Position numbers and translations under genes: made by a program. Below, piece after piece: positions 43,567 to 52,976 of a stretch of DNA of 64,000 nucleotides; positions within the stretch are counted from its first letter, which is position 1, and the number at the start of each line of letters is the position of its first letter. The stretch lies in NCBI GenBank assembly GCA_030444405.1, contig JARFPM010000020.1, positions 1-64,000 of the forward strand. Reading direction: 5' to 3'. The notes beneath the pieces are model-generated. The model was not told the DNA's origin and searched no databases. It was given only the letters and a program-made list of their open reading frames with translations. The DNA is from Nitrospira sp. (GTDB lineage Bacteria; Nitrospirota; Nitrospiria; Nitrospirales; Nitrospiraceae).

Positions 43567-46500
43567 TTAAGAGGCAGTCGTTTCCTTTTCGATGGTCTTG
43601 GTATCACAGAGATCGAGGCTTTGCAAGATTGCGTTGAGTTCCGAAAAAAGCGCCGGCCAGTCGCCATGACGCATCTGGATCTCGAATGAGGTGGGGCTCG
43701 GGAACCGCAGCCGCTTCTTGAACTGGTCCATCAATCGGTGGACGGATCGCTCAGGGATGACCGCTTTGGGGTGAAACACAACCTTGGCCGTCTGACCGTG
43801 CACCTCGATCGAGGCCAGGCGCAGGCGTTTGGCGTGAGTCCTGAGTTGCATCACCTCAAGCAGTCGTTCGACCGGCTCCGGTGGAGGGCCGTACCGGTCT
43901 TGAATCTCTCCATGCAACAGGGCCAGCTCGCCGATTTGACCGCAAGCTGTCAGCCGTTTATAGAGGGACAGACGGTGATGCGGATCGGCCACGTACTGTT
44001 CCGGAATAAACGCCGAAACCGGCAATTGCAGAGTCGGGTCAGGCTCCTCCTCTATCACGTGCCCCTTCAACCGTTGGACGGCCTGCTCCACCATCTGCAT
44101 ATACAGGTCCAAGCCGATTGCGGCGATATGGCCCGACTGTTGTTTGCCCAGAAGATTACCTGCCCCTCGAATCTCAAGGTCTGCCGCAGCGATACGGAAT
44201 CCGGATCCGAGTTCCGTGAATTGCTGAATCGCGATCAATCGTTTCTGCGCATCGCCGGTGAGCGTGCCCTCATCGGGGATCAGGAAGTAGGCATAGGCCT
44301 GTTCTCCGCCGCGTCCGACCCGTCCGCGCAACTGATACAGTTGCGCGAGGCCGAATAAATCCGCTCGATTGACGATGATGGTATTGGCGTTGGGCACATC
44401 AAGTCCGGACTGGATGATGGCCGAGGCGATTAAGACATCTGCCTCGCGCTTCACGAATTTCAGCATCACGGCTTCCAACGGTCTGGCATCCATCTGGCCG
44501 TGCGCCATGACCATACGAGCTTCGGGAACCAACTGGTGCAGCCACGCCCCGATCCGCTCCATGGTTTCCACCCGATTGTGAACGAAATAAACTTGTCCTC
44601 CTCGCCCGAGCTCACGAAGGATGGCGTCTCGCACGGCCTTGTCGCTGAATCGGACCACCTCGGTCTTGATCGCCAATCGCCCGGCGGGTGGAGTATCGAT
44701 GATCGAGAGATCTCGAACGCTCGACATCGCCATTTGGAGGGTGCGCGGAATGGGAGTGGCGGTTAAGGTCAGGACATCGACCTGGGTGCGAAGTTGCTTG
44801 AGCCTTTCTTTATGTTTGACGCCGAACCATTGCTCTTCATCGATGATCACGAGACCGAGTTGCCGGAATGCCACGTCTTTCTGCAGCAGCCGGTGAGTGC
44901 CGATCACGACATCGACGGTTCCCGCCGCCACGTCCTTCAGAATAGCTTTGGTCTCCTTGGACGACTGAAACCGTGAGAGCAGTGCCACGCGCATCGGAAA
45001 GGGTGCGAAGCGTTCGGCAAAGTTCTCATAATGTTGATGGGCCAGGAGTGTGGTCGGGACCAGCACCGCCACTTGGCGGTCATGCTCCACGGCCTTGAAG
45101 GCTGCGCGCATGGCCACTTCTGTCTTTCCGTACCCGACGTCCCCGCAGACCAACCGATCCATGGGCTTGAACGACTCCATGTCGCGTCCGATGTCCTCGA
45201 TGGCTCTTAGCTGATCGGCTGTTTCTTCGTACTCAAAGGCCGCTTCAAATTCGTGATAGAGAGTCGTAGTCGCGCCGTAGGCATTCCGTTTCACCAGCTC
45301 GCGGTTTGCGTAGAGATCGATCAATTCTTGGGCCATCTCCTCGATATCCTTTTTCACCCGCGCGGTGGTCTTGGCCCAACTGGTGCCGCCCAGGCGATCG
45401 AGCCGCGGGACATGGCCTTCGGCTCCGCTGTGCCGTTGGACCTGGTTCAACCGATCGAGGGGGACATAGAGGGTATCTCCACCAGCAAACTCGAGAATCA
45501 GGAAGTCGCTCTCGAAATCCTGGACCGAGAGGCGCTTGAGTCCTCGATATTTGGCGATGCCGTGCTGCACATGCACGACGTAGTCGCCTACGTTGAGGTC
45601 TTCCAAGGAAGAGAGGAAGGTCGCCGTTCGGCTTTTCGGCTGCGGTTTGTGACGGGCACCTTTCGCGAATAACTCTTCTTCCGTCAGGAGCGCGAGCCGA
45701 AGGTCTCCGGAGAGAAACCCCGCCGAGAGATCGCCGTGCAGAACATAAAACGGCGGCTTACCGGTCTTGTGGTCGGACCAGACTGTCGGTTTCCATGGGT
45801 CGGCAGGCAAATCATGCTCTCGGAGGAGGGCGAGCAACCGGTCGACCTGCCCGCGGCTTCGCGCCACCAAGACGACCCGTTGTTCGTTCCGGAGCCCTTC
45901 CAATAGACTCAGTGTCTGGCTGAAGGCAGTGCCCCTGATACCGAGTCCGATACTCCCCGGCGCTTGCGCGGAAAAAGAAAAAGTCTGATTCCAAGTTGGG
46001 TCCGGCGCCGTCAGCGGCTCAAGAGCCAACATGGGCCACGTCGCCGTCCGCTGTCGGATGCCTTGCCAGGTCAGGAAGAGGCGTTCGGGCGAGGGATATG
46101 GGTGTGCGGCATCACGGTCCACATGACGGAGGTATCCATCGTCGATCTTCTCCCAGGCCGCTTCACAGGTTTTTTTCAGCGTATCCGGTTGATCAAGGGT
46201 GAGGAAAGGAACTGCTGTGAGATAGTCGAACAATGTGTCCATGGAATCGTATAGATCAGGGCTTCTCCACTCAGCATCCGCTTGGATAGGCATAATTGCA
46301 TCCGGGGCCTGTGGAGGCCGAACGAACTCCCGGGCGGGCAATACCCAACCATCGTTCAATTTTTCGATGGAGGTCTGGGTTGAGGGGTCGAACAAGCGAA
46401 TCGATTCGACCTGGTCTCCAAGAAATTCCACGCGGATCGGATTGGGGTAGGCGGTCGAGAAGATATCAACGATGCCGCCACGGATGCTGAATTCCCCTGG

Positions 46501-47037
46501 AATTTCCACGACGGACACTCGTCGGTATCCCAGGCGAAGGAGGTTGGTGATGAGCGAGTCCCGTTCGAAGGCTGCCGCAGTTTCGAAGCGAAAGACCGCC
46601 TGCTCGAATGTCGAGCGCGGAAGGACACGGTGCATTGCAGCGGCGACGGAGGTGACGAGAACGGTGGGCGGGTTGACCAACAGGCGGTGAAGCGTCGTCA
46701 TCCGGTGTGCAATCAGCCCCACATGCGGCGCCGTCGCTTCATAGGGGAGCGTTTCCCACTCCGGGAACCAGGCGAGGTCCTCGACCGGACGACCCATGAG
46801 TTCATGGAAGAAGCACAAGTCATTGAACATTCGTTCGGCGGACTCGTCGTTCGTCGTCACAACGACCCATGGACCGGCGCGGTCTGGAGCACCTTGGCGG
46901 GGGTCGTTCAGCAGGGTCAGCGCGCAGGCCGCAGTGGAACCATGGGCTCCCAGCAGGCAGATACGAGACTGTGCTTGGCCAAGTGCCGAACGAAGCGGAG
47001 CGAGCCAGGATGGGGTGGGGGTGTTGGTTTCAGACAC
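43567..47037 (-). CDS. mfd: Transcription-repair coupling factor
   Basis: 1156 residues, the normal length. The UvrB-homology N-terminus is followed by the RNA-polymerase-interacting domain (NVGDYVVHVQHGIAKYRGLKRL). The RecG-like translocase module has Walker A GDVGYGKTEVA, Walker B DEEQWFG, TATPIPRTLQ and the TRG-like VGRGGEQAYAYFL. The C-terminal TRCF domain lies at about 1010-1110. It releases RNA polymerase stalled at lesions and recruits UvrA. It starts three bases after the rfaE2-type gene. Confidence 0.97.
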   Translation of the reverse strand: MSETNTPTPSWLAPLRSALGQAQSRICLLGAHGSTAACALTLLNDPRQGAPDRAGPWVVVTTNDESAERMFNDLCFFHELMGRPVEDLAWFPEWETLPYEATAPHVGLIAHRMTTLHRLLVNPPTVLVTSVAAAMHRVLPRSTFEQAVFRFETAAAFERDSLITNLLRLGYRRVSVVEIPGEFSIRGGIVDIFSTAYPNPIRVEFLGDQVESIRLFDPSTQTSIEKLNDGWVLPAREFVRPPQAPDAIMPIQADAEWRSPDLYDSMDTLFDYLTAVPFLTLDQPDTLKKTCEAAWEKIDDGYLRHVDRDAAHPYPSPERLFLTWQGIRQRTATWPMLALEPLTAPDPTWNQTFSFSAQAPGSIGLGIRGTAFSQTLSLLEGLRNEQRVVLVARSRGQVDRLLALLREHDLPADPWKPTVWSDHKTGKPPFYVLHGDLSAGFLSGDLRLALLTEEELFAKGARHKPQPKSRTATFLSSLEDLNVGDYVVHVQHGIAKYRGLKRLSVQDFESDFLILEFAGGDTLYVPLDRLNQVQRHSGAEGHVPRLDRLGGTSWAKTTARVKKDIEEMAQELIDLYANRELVKRNAYGATTTLYHEFEAAFEYEETADQLRAIEDIGRDMESFKPMDRLVCGDVGYGKTEVAMRAAFKAVEHDRQVAVLVPTTLLAHQHYENFAERFAPFPMRVALLSRFQSSKETKAILKDVAAGTVDVVIGTHRLLQKDVAFRQLGLVIIDEEQWFGVKHKERLKQLRTQVDVLTLTATPIPRTLQMAMSSVRDLSIIDTPPAGRLAIKTEVVRFSDKAVRDAILRELGRGGQVYFVHNRVETMERIGAWLHQLVPEARMVMAHGQMDARPLEAVMLKFVKREADVLIASAIIQSGLDVPNANTIIVNRADLFGLAQLYQLRGRVGRGGEQAYAYFLIPDEGTLTGDAQKRLIAIQQFTELGSGFRIAAADLEIRGAGNLLGKQQSGHIAAIGLDLYMQMVEQAVQRLKGHVIEEEPDPTLQLPVSAFIPEQYVADPHHRLSLYKRLTACGQIGELALLHGEIQDRYGPPPEPVERLLEVMQLRTHAKRLRLASIEVHGQTAKVVFHPKAVIPERSVHRLMDQFKKRLRFPSPTSFEIQMRHGDWPALFSELNAILQSLDLCDTKTIEKETTAS

Positions 47038-47040
47038 GCA

Positions 47041-47523
47041 TCACTTCGCGGTTGACCGGATGCGTTGAAGGAGACTGGTCGTGGAGAGATCGGGAACCAG
47101 CGGGATCGTCTTGACCACTCCTCCACGAGCTTCGACAATTTCGCGGCCGACGATCCGGTCGATCACCCAATCCCCGCCCTTCACCAGGACGTCCGGTTGA
47201 ACGGCCGTGATGAGCTGGAGAGGGGCCGATTCATCGAAAATGGCCACAAAATCCACACAACCCAGGGCTGCCAGTATCTCAGCCCGTTGCGCTTCCGGGA
47301 CAATCGGTCGGTCGGGTGCCTTGTCCAGCGTACGGACTGAGGCGTCACTGTTTACCCCGACGACCAGAACATCCCCGAGGGCCTTGGCGGCCTGCAGATA
47401 CCGGGTATGTCCGATATGCATCAGGTCGAAACAGCCGTTTGTGAAAACGATCCGCTTCCCCTTTGCCCGTTCACCGGCAAGTACGGAGAGGAGTTGATCG
47501 CGGGGCAACACCTTTGTGGTCAC
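47041..47523 (-). CDS. rfaE2: D-glycero-beta-D-manno-heptose 1-phosphate adenylyltransferase
   Basis: 160 residues of the nucleotidyltransferase family: [25 protein letters not shown] contains the HxGH signature, and [23 protein letters not shown] follows. It corresponds to the C-terminal half of HldE; the kinase half is separate or elsewhere. It makes ADP-heptose for lipopolysaccharide core synthesis, the same pathway as gmhA at 52290-52868. It is first in the operon with mfd. Confidence 0.93.
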   Translation of the reverse strand: MTTKVLPRDQLLSVLAGERAKGKRIVFTNGCFDLMHIGHTRYLQAAKALGDVLVVGVNSDASVRTLDKAPDRPIVPEAQRAEILAALGCVDFVAIFDESAPLQLITAVQPDVLVKGGDWVIDRIVGREIVEARGGVVKTIPLVPDLSTTSLLQRIRSTAK

Positions 47524-47739
47524 CCCTCCATCATACCGTGCATTCCGTGCCGTCGGCTACATGGAAAGAGTGTCGTGCCGTAGGGCGTCTGTCATCGGCT
47601 CATAGGCTATTCCGTGAACGTAACAGTGTTTCCTGGCGTTGATCTCAAGTCATCAGGTAATGGACCGATAGAGCACGTAACGGACTCTAAGGCCCGGCAA
47701 GCGACCCGGTTTGGGCTTGGGTGTGCCAGGAGAGTGACG

Positions 47740-50610
47740 ATGGTTGTGGATGGGGTGAGTACGTTTTGGATCATTGCAACGGCCAATGTTCTGTTGGTCG
47801 CCCTCATGATTTTCTTCCTCATACAGACATCCCGACGAGCGCGGGCCGAAAGGATCCTCGCAGAGGCCGAACGAATCCGATTCCAGGAAAACGAGCAGAG
47901 GTTCCGGAGTATTTTGGATCAGCGGCAAGCTCTCCAGCATGCTGTGGCCAAAGTGCTCGCAGGAGCCTCCACCGTCGAGCAAGCGGTACCCGATCTCCTC
48001 CAGGCAATTGTCCTGAATCTCGATTGGCATGTCGGTTTGTTCTGGCAGGTGCAGGATGACCGGCGAACCATTGCCTGCACGCAGGGCTGGTCGGTCGATA
48101 CGACGGTGGTGCAGGAGTTCATGAGAAGAAGTCGGCAGGGGACCCACACTGCCGGTTCCGATCTGCCGGGGCACTGTTGGGCTCGCGGCGAGCCGCTGTG
48201 GGTAGAGGATGTTGCAAGAAACCCCATGTTTACGCGTGGGTCTGTCGAAGCGACAGGAATGCTGCACGCGGCCTGCGCCTTTCCGATTTGGCTGAGGGCT
48301 AACGTCTACGGTGTCATAGAGCTATTCGGTAACGAGCCTCAGACCGAGGATTGGGATTTACTGAGAGCCTTGGGCACGGTCGGAAGGCAAATCGGCCTTT
48401 TCGTCGAACGAACTGAAGTGGAAGCAGCGCTGCATGAGCACGAAGCCCGCACCAGCCTGATCATCGACACAGCCCTCGACGCCGTGATCACGATGGATCA
48501 TACAGGTCGAATCACCGAGTGGAATGTCCAGGCTGAACAGGTGTTCGGCTGGCCTGCGCATGAGGTGATCGGGCGCGATGCAGCCGAGACCATCTTTCCG
48601 CCGTCCCATCGCCTCAGCTATCGCGAGTATGTTCAGCGACTCCTTGAACCCAGGGACGCGCCCCTCTCAAACAGGCTGGTCGAAATGATCGGTCTCAGGC
48701 GCGACAGCCGGGAATTCCCGGTTGAAATCGCCATGACGCCCTTAGCCGTCGAGGGGGCCGTCATCTTCAGCGCATTTATCCGAGACATTACGAGCCGAAA
48801 AGAAGCGGAGCAGGCGCTGAAGGATTATGCCCAGCAGTTGGAGCATATCAATCAGCAGCTGGATGACGCATTGAGGGAAGCCAGAGCCGCCACCGAGGCC
48901 AAGTCGTCGTTCCTCGCGACCATGAGTCACGAAATTCGGACACCGATGAATGGTGTGATCGGGATGACCGGTCTCTTGCTGGAAACCACGTTGACGGATG
49001 AACAGCGTGAATACGCTGAAACAGTTCGGACCTGCGGCGACCATCTGCTGACGATCATCAACGACATTCTCGATTTTTCGAAGATTGAAGCGGGAAAACT
49101 GGATTTGGAGGTGATTGAGTTCGATCTTCGTCTTGCCATCGAGGAGTCCTTGGACCTCGTAGCAGAACGCGCGTCCTCCAAAGGGCTCAATTTGGCCTGT
49201 CTCTTCCACGCCGACGTGCCGCGAAATCTGCTTGGTGATCCGAGTCGTCTCCGGCAGGTTGTGCTGAACTTGACGGCCAACGCCATCAAGTTCACCGAAA
49301 GCGGAGATGTGGTCGTGGAAGTGACGGTTGAGTCTCAATCGAAGGAGAAAGCGATGATTCGCGTCGCGGTCACGGACACCGGTATCGGGATCTCCGAGCA
49401 AGCCCGCGAACGGCTGTTTCGGTCGTTCAGCCAAGCCGATGGGTCCACGACCAGGAAATATGGTGGGACCGGTCTCGGTCTTGCGATTTGCAAACGTCTT
49501 GTCGAGATGATGGGAGGAACGATTGGGGTGATGAGCCGAGTTGGGGAAGGAAGCTGTTTTTGGTTTACGGTGAATCTGCCAAAGCAGGTTGATTGTTCCC
49601 TCAGTGCCGATACCTCTGCCACCGTGTTGGCAGGTCTCCGAATCTTGATCGTGGAAGAGAAGGCCATCAATCGAAGGATTTTGGAGCTGATGACCAAGGG
49701 ATGGGGGATGCAACCGATGGTGGTCCACAGCGGCTCCGAGGCATTGGATGTCCTGAGCCGTCGGCGCGGCCAACCGCGGTTCGACCTAGGGCTGTTGGAT
49801 GTGGATATGAGTCCGACGGACGGGATCGAATTGGCACGTGCGATAAGGGCACGAGCTGAAGGAGCCGGCATCAATCTCATCCTGCTCACGTCGTTCGGTC
49901 GGCGAGGAGATGCGAAGGCAGCCAAAGAAGCGGGATTAGCAGCCTACCTGACCAAGCCTATTCGTGAGCGACAGTTGTACGATTGTCTCGTCGCGGTCAT
50001 CACGCAACGCCCCGTTGCTTCAGGTCTGCCGACCACGAGGGAGGCGCCACCGCTCATCACACGGCACACCCTTGCAGAAACCAAGGCTAAGTTGGACCTC
50101 CGCATTCTCCTGGCCGAGGACAACATCATTAATCAGAAAGTGGCCGCTCGCCTCTTCCAGCGGTTGGGGTATCGAATTGACGTCGTGGCCGACGGCCGTG
50201 AGGTGGTCGAGGCGGTGTCACGTATTCGTTATGACGTGGTGTTCATGGATTGCCAGATGCCGGACATGGATGGTTTCGAAGCAACACGGGTGATCCGACA
50301 ACGTGAAGTGTTCCTCGTGAAGCCCGCTTCGCCAGCTCCGCGAGGCCCTCGGCTTCGCCGCGAGGCGAGCGAGCGTGAAGAGCAAAATGAGATACGAGCG
50401 ACGAACGACGAACGACGTGGCACGCCTCGCGTGCTGATCATCGCCATGACCGCGAACGCCATGCAGGGAGACCGCGAACGCTGTCTGGATGCGGGGATGG
50501 ACGACTATCTCTCAAAACCTATTTCGGTAGACGCGCTGGCCGCAGTCTTGGACCGAGTCAATCAGGAGCACGAACGTTCTCGATCGGACAAAAGCCAAGA
50601 AGCCGCATAG
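47740..50610 (+). CDS. Hybrid sensor histidine kinase (TM-GAF-PAS-HisKA-HATPase-REC-REC)
   Basis: 956 residues from ATG 47740, chosen for AGGAG eight bases upstream and a neat N-terminal membrane helix (about 6-27); an ATG at 47614 is in frame. GAF is at about 70-220 and PAS at about 232-345. HisKA has His397 in TMSHEIRTPMNG. HATPase is at about 500-625 (LNLTANAIKFTESGD, DTGIGI, GGTGLGLAI). The first receiver, at about 640-755, has an unusual IVEEK acidic pair. The second receiver, at about 790-950, has LAEDN, FMDCQMPDMDG and SKP. A charged insertion of about 40 residues (encoded around 50306-50433) splits the second receiver. No cognate output gene is adjacent. Confidence 0.92.
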   Translation: MVVDGVSTFWIIATANVLLVALMIFFLIQTSRRARAERILAEAERIRFQENEQRFRSILDQRQALQHAVAKVLAGASTVEQAVPDLLQAIVLNLDWHVGLFWQVQDDRRTIACTQGWSVDTTVVQEFMRRSRQGTHTAGSDLPGHCWARGEPLWVEDVARNPMFTRGSVEATGMLHAACAFPIWLRANVYGVIELFGNEPQTEDWDLLRALGTVGRQIGLFVERTEVEAALHEHEARTSLIIDTALDAVITMDHTGRITEWNVQAEQVFGWPAHEVIGRDAAETIFPPSHRLSYREYVQRLLEPRDAPLSNRLVEMIGLRRDSREFPVEIAMTPLAVEGAVIFSAFIRDITSRKEAEQALKDYAQQLEHINQQLDDALREARAATEAKSSFLATMSHEIRTPMNGVIGMTGLLLETTLTDEQREYAETVRTCGDHLLTIINDILDFSKIEAGKLDLEVIEFDLRLAIEESLDLVAERASSKGLNLACLFHADVPRNLLGDPSRLRQVVLNLTANAIKFTESGDVVVEVTVESQSKEKAMIRVAVTDTGIGISEQARERLFRSFSQADGSTTRKYGGTGLGLAICKRLVEMMGGTIGVMSRVGEGSCFWFTVNLPKQVDCSLSADTSATVLAGLRILIVEEKAINRRILELMTKGWGMQPMVVHSGSEALDVLSRRRGQPRFDLGLLDVDMSPTDGIELARAIRARAEGAGINLILLTSFGRRGDAKAAKEAGLAAYLTKPIRERQLYDCLVAVITQRPVASGLPTTREAPPLITRHTLAETKAKLDLRILLAEDNIINQKVAARLFQRLGYRIDVVADGREVVEAVSRIRYDVVFMDCQMPDMDGFEATRVIRQREVFLVKPASPAPRGPRLRREASEREEQNEIRATNDERRGTPRVLIIAMTANAMQGDRERCLDAGMDDYLSKPISVDALAAVLDRVNQEHERSRSDKSQEAA

Positions 50611-50624
50611 CTCGCATTCCCCCA

Positions 50625-51320
50625 TCACGTCAATTCGAGCTTCAATTGCTCCGGCGCTCTGCTCGACCCAGTCGGTCTGGCTGACCGGTGTGATGAGTCT
50701 AAGGCAGGAGTCAGGTAAGGCTTGGGACGATCCTCGATCAGTTGGGTTGGCGAGACAAGTTCCTGTAGTGGGCCTCGACAGGATCCGCACTGGTGGCGCT
50801 TTGGTTGGATCGTTCTTCGGTGCCGTCGATAGAGACGCCCGCAATCTTGGCATCGCCAGGCGAACTTCGACAAGGCAATCACTTCCTTCTCCAGCGAGTG
50901 GTAGGTCGTAATGGCGACTTCCCCGGATCGATTGATCTGCGTCATCTTCCGCAAAAAATCGAGTCCATGATCCGGTCGACACTTCAGCACATCGAACTGC
51001 CATTGATGGATCATTTCATGAGCCAAGGTGTTGAGCAGTTCCTGTTCCGCGTACGGCGTCCGTGCGGCAAGCTGTTCAAACAACGGAAGAGATAGGCGAA
51101 TTTCGCGAAGACGGTTAGTCATGGCGAGGGGGGAGAATGCCCTTGGACCCTGGCGACAGGCAAACATCCCGACAGAGGCGGTCAACCGCTGACTCCAGAC
51201 GATCTCGATTGGCCTGAGTGAACCGGCAAAGTACCGTGCGTTCAGGTGCTGCCAACGAGCCTGTAGCTCTTCGGTAGGAAGGGGTATCGGAAAGCTCGGG
51301 CCTGCCGAAGTCGATGTCAT
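50625..51320 (-). CDS. SprT-like metalloprotease-fold protein
   Basis: 231 residues. Zinc motif LAHEMIHQWQF lies at about 98-108, with a downstream HGLDFLRKM His. A C-terminal zinc ribbon (CQDCGRLYRR, then CGSCRGPL) matches SprT/Spartan-like proteins. Eukaryotic relatives cut DNA-protein crosslinks; bacterial SprT is poorly characterised. A low-complexity tail (about 200-231) follows. The start overlaps the stop of the deoxyhypusine-synthase-like gene (ATGA). Confidence 0.85.
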   Translation of the reverse strand: MTSTSAGPSFPIPLPTEELQARWQHLNARYFAGSLRPIEIVWSQRLTASVGMFACRQGPRAFSPLAMTNRLREIRLSLPLFEQLAARTPYAEQELLNTLAHEMIHQWQFDVLKCRPDHGLDFLRKMTQINRSGEVAITTYHSLEKEVIALSKFAWRCQDCGRLYRRHRRTIQPKRHQCGSCRGPLQELVSPTQLIEDRPKPYLTPALDSSHRSARPTGSSRAPEQLKLELT

Positions 51321-52306
51321 CCCAGTTTCTCCAGGACAGCCGCCGCGAGTAGCGGCAGCATGATTTCGTGGTGACCGGTCAAGGAATAGCCTTGCCCACC
51401 TTTTTGCGTGGGCCGCCGCACGACGTTGGTCTGCGGCCGATAATGGGAGAGAAAATCCATGTTCACGGTGGTAATGTTCACGATCGGATGGCCGAGGTTT
51501 CTGCCTAAGGACAATGTTTTTAAGAAGACCTCCGGAAGGATCACCGCCGAGCCGATGTTGAGATAGACGCCGCCTTCCATCCCAGCGACGACGGCAGTCA
51601 GACGCCTGAAGTCCAAGAGAGAAGTGGCTCCGATGGCGGCACCGTCCGCCGAGGGATGCATGTGGATAATGTCGGTCCCGACCGCGACATGTACGGTCAC
51701 CGGAATGCCGAGTCGCGCGCCGGTGGACAAAATGCTGATGGCTCGATTCGGGAATTGATCGGCTGTTTGGGTCATGTAGAGGCCAATGGCCTCGCCCAAT
51801 CCAAGGCCGTCTTTCGCGCCACGCGCGATGGCTTCATTCAGGATCCGTCCCGTTTCCTCCGCCATGCCGAACCGACCCTCGTCGATCTCGGCATCGACTT
51901 CTTCGGAGGTGTGACCCATGAGGGCCAATTCGAAATCGTGAATAATACCCGCCCCGTTCATGGCGACTGCCGTGATGATGCGTCGTTCCATCAAGTCCGT
52001 GATGATCGGAGCCAGCCCCACCTTGATCACATGGGCGCCGATTCCGGCGATGACGGGGCGGCGTTTTCGATGCGCCTTCACGATTGCGTGGGTGACGGCC
52101 CGCAATGTCTTGACCGCCAAGATGTCCGGGAGGCGGCAATAGAAGGTCGAGAAAGCCCCGCCGGGTTTCCACGGTGCGGCCAAGTCAGAGAGCCGGACCT
52201 TGCTATGTCGCTTTTTCAACGGATACGTCTTGAGATCGGACGCATTGATCGGAGGGATCAAAGCGGGAGGCCGAGTCGAGAGAGTCCGGTCAGGACGCTT
52301 TCCCAA
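51317..52306 (-). CDS. Deoxyhypusine-synthase-like protein
   Basis: 329 residues of the DHS superfamily (NAD-dependent aminobutyl transfer in the eukaryotic and archaeal enzymes). Features seen are VIKVGLAPIITDLMERRIITAVAMNGAGIIHDFELALMG, GTDIIHMHPSADG and the Gly-rich MEGGVYLNIGSAVILPEVFLK. Bacteria lack eIF5A and hypusine, so a homospermidine-synthase-like or other polyamine/amine reaction is more likely. It overlaps the end of gmhA by 17 bases and the start of the SprT-like gene, forming a tight operon. Confidence 0.8.
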   Translation of the reverse strand: MGKRPDRTLSTRPPALIPPINASDLKTYPLKKRHSKVRLSDLAAPWKPGGAFSTFYCRLPDILAVKTLRAVTHAIVKAHRKRRPVIAGIGAHVIKVGLAPIITDLMERRIITAVAMNGAGIIHDFELALMGHTSEEVDAEIDEGRFGMAEETGRILNEAIARGAKDGLGLGEAIGLYMTQTADQFPNRAISILSTGARLGIPVTVHVAVGTDIIHMHPSADGAAIGATSLLDFRRLTAVVAGMEGGVYLNIGSAVILPEVFLKTLSLGRNLGHPIVNITTVNMDFLSHYRPQTNVVRRPTQKGGQGYSLTGHHEIMLPLLAAAVLEKLG

Positions 52307-52868
52307 GGAGATGATCCTCTACCAGTTCGCACAAGACGTGGCCGAGCGTGATGTGACTTTCTTGAATCCGAGACGTGACCGTGGACGGAACGAGGAAGGG
52401 ATAATCGACCAACCCGGCCAGCCTTCCGCCGTTGGCGCCGGTCCAGGCGATCGTAGTCAAGCCACAATCGCGGGCCGCCTCGACACCTTTCAGCACGTTT
52501 GGAGAATTCCCACTCGTGCTGATGCCGATGGCGATGTCGCCTTGTCGGCCGTGCGCCCGCACCTGGCGGGCAAATAGTTCCTCATAGCCATAGTCGTTCG
52601 CGATGCAGGTAATGGCGGCGATATCCGTCGCCAAGGCGATGGCGGGCAAGGGCACCCGCTCGCGCCTATATCGTCCCACGAACTCCGCCGCGATATGCGC
52701 GGCGTCGGTCGAGCTTCCGCCGTTACCGAAGAGAAGGACTTTGTTGCCGTTCTGGAAGGCTTTGGCGATGAGCGTCGCGACCTGTACGATACGATCGGCG
52801 TGATCATGTGCAAACTGCTGTTTGACTCGGGCACTGTCTGCAAAAGCCGTCAAAACAATTCCTTGCAT
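52290..52868 (-). CDS. gmhA: Phosphoheptose (sedoheptulose 7-phosphate) isomerase
   Basis: 192 residues with a SIS domain: KVLLFGNGGSSTDAAHIAAEFVGRY, ISTSGNSPNVLKGVEAARD and the C-terminal RIQESHITLGHVLCELVE carrying catalytic residues. It makes D-glycero-D-manno-heptose 7-phosphate, the first step to ADP-heptose for lipopolysaccharide. The pathway link is to the rfaE2 gene at 47041. It is first in the operon with the deoxyhypusine-synthase-like and SprT-like genes. Confidence 0.95.
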   Translation of the reverse strand: MQGIVLTAFADSARVKQQFAHDHADRIVQVATLIAKAFQNGNKVLLFGNGGSSTDAAHIAAEFVGRYRRERVPLPAIALATDIAAITCIANDYGYEELFARQVRAHGRQGDIAIGISTSGNSPNVLKGVEAARDCGLTTIAWTGANGGRLAGLVDYPFLVPSTVTSRIQESHITLGHVLCELVEDHLLGKAS

Positions 52869-52976
52869 GGCGCGATTCTAGGGAAGGGTGCCTAGGCTGT
52901 CAAGGATACGAGACGTCTCCATTTGCTGCGGCATCAAATTGAATGGCCGTGCATCCGATGATATAGTCGTCCCGCC

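Noticed and set aside
48742-49773. 343-codon minus-strand open frame
   Set aside because: Antisense to the kinase core of the hybrid sensor; no domain recognised.
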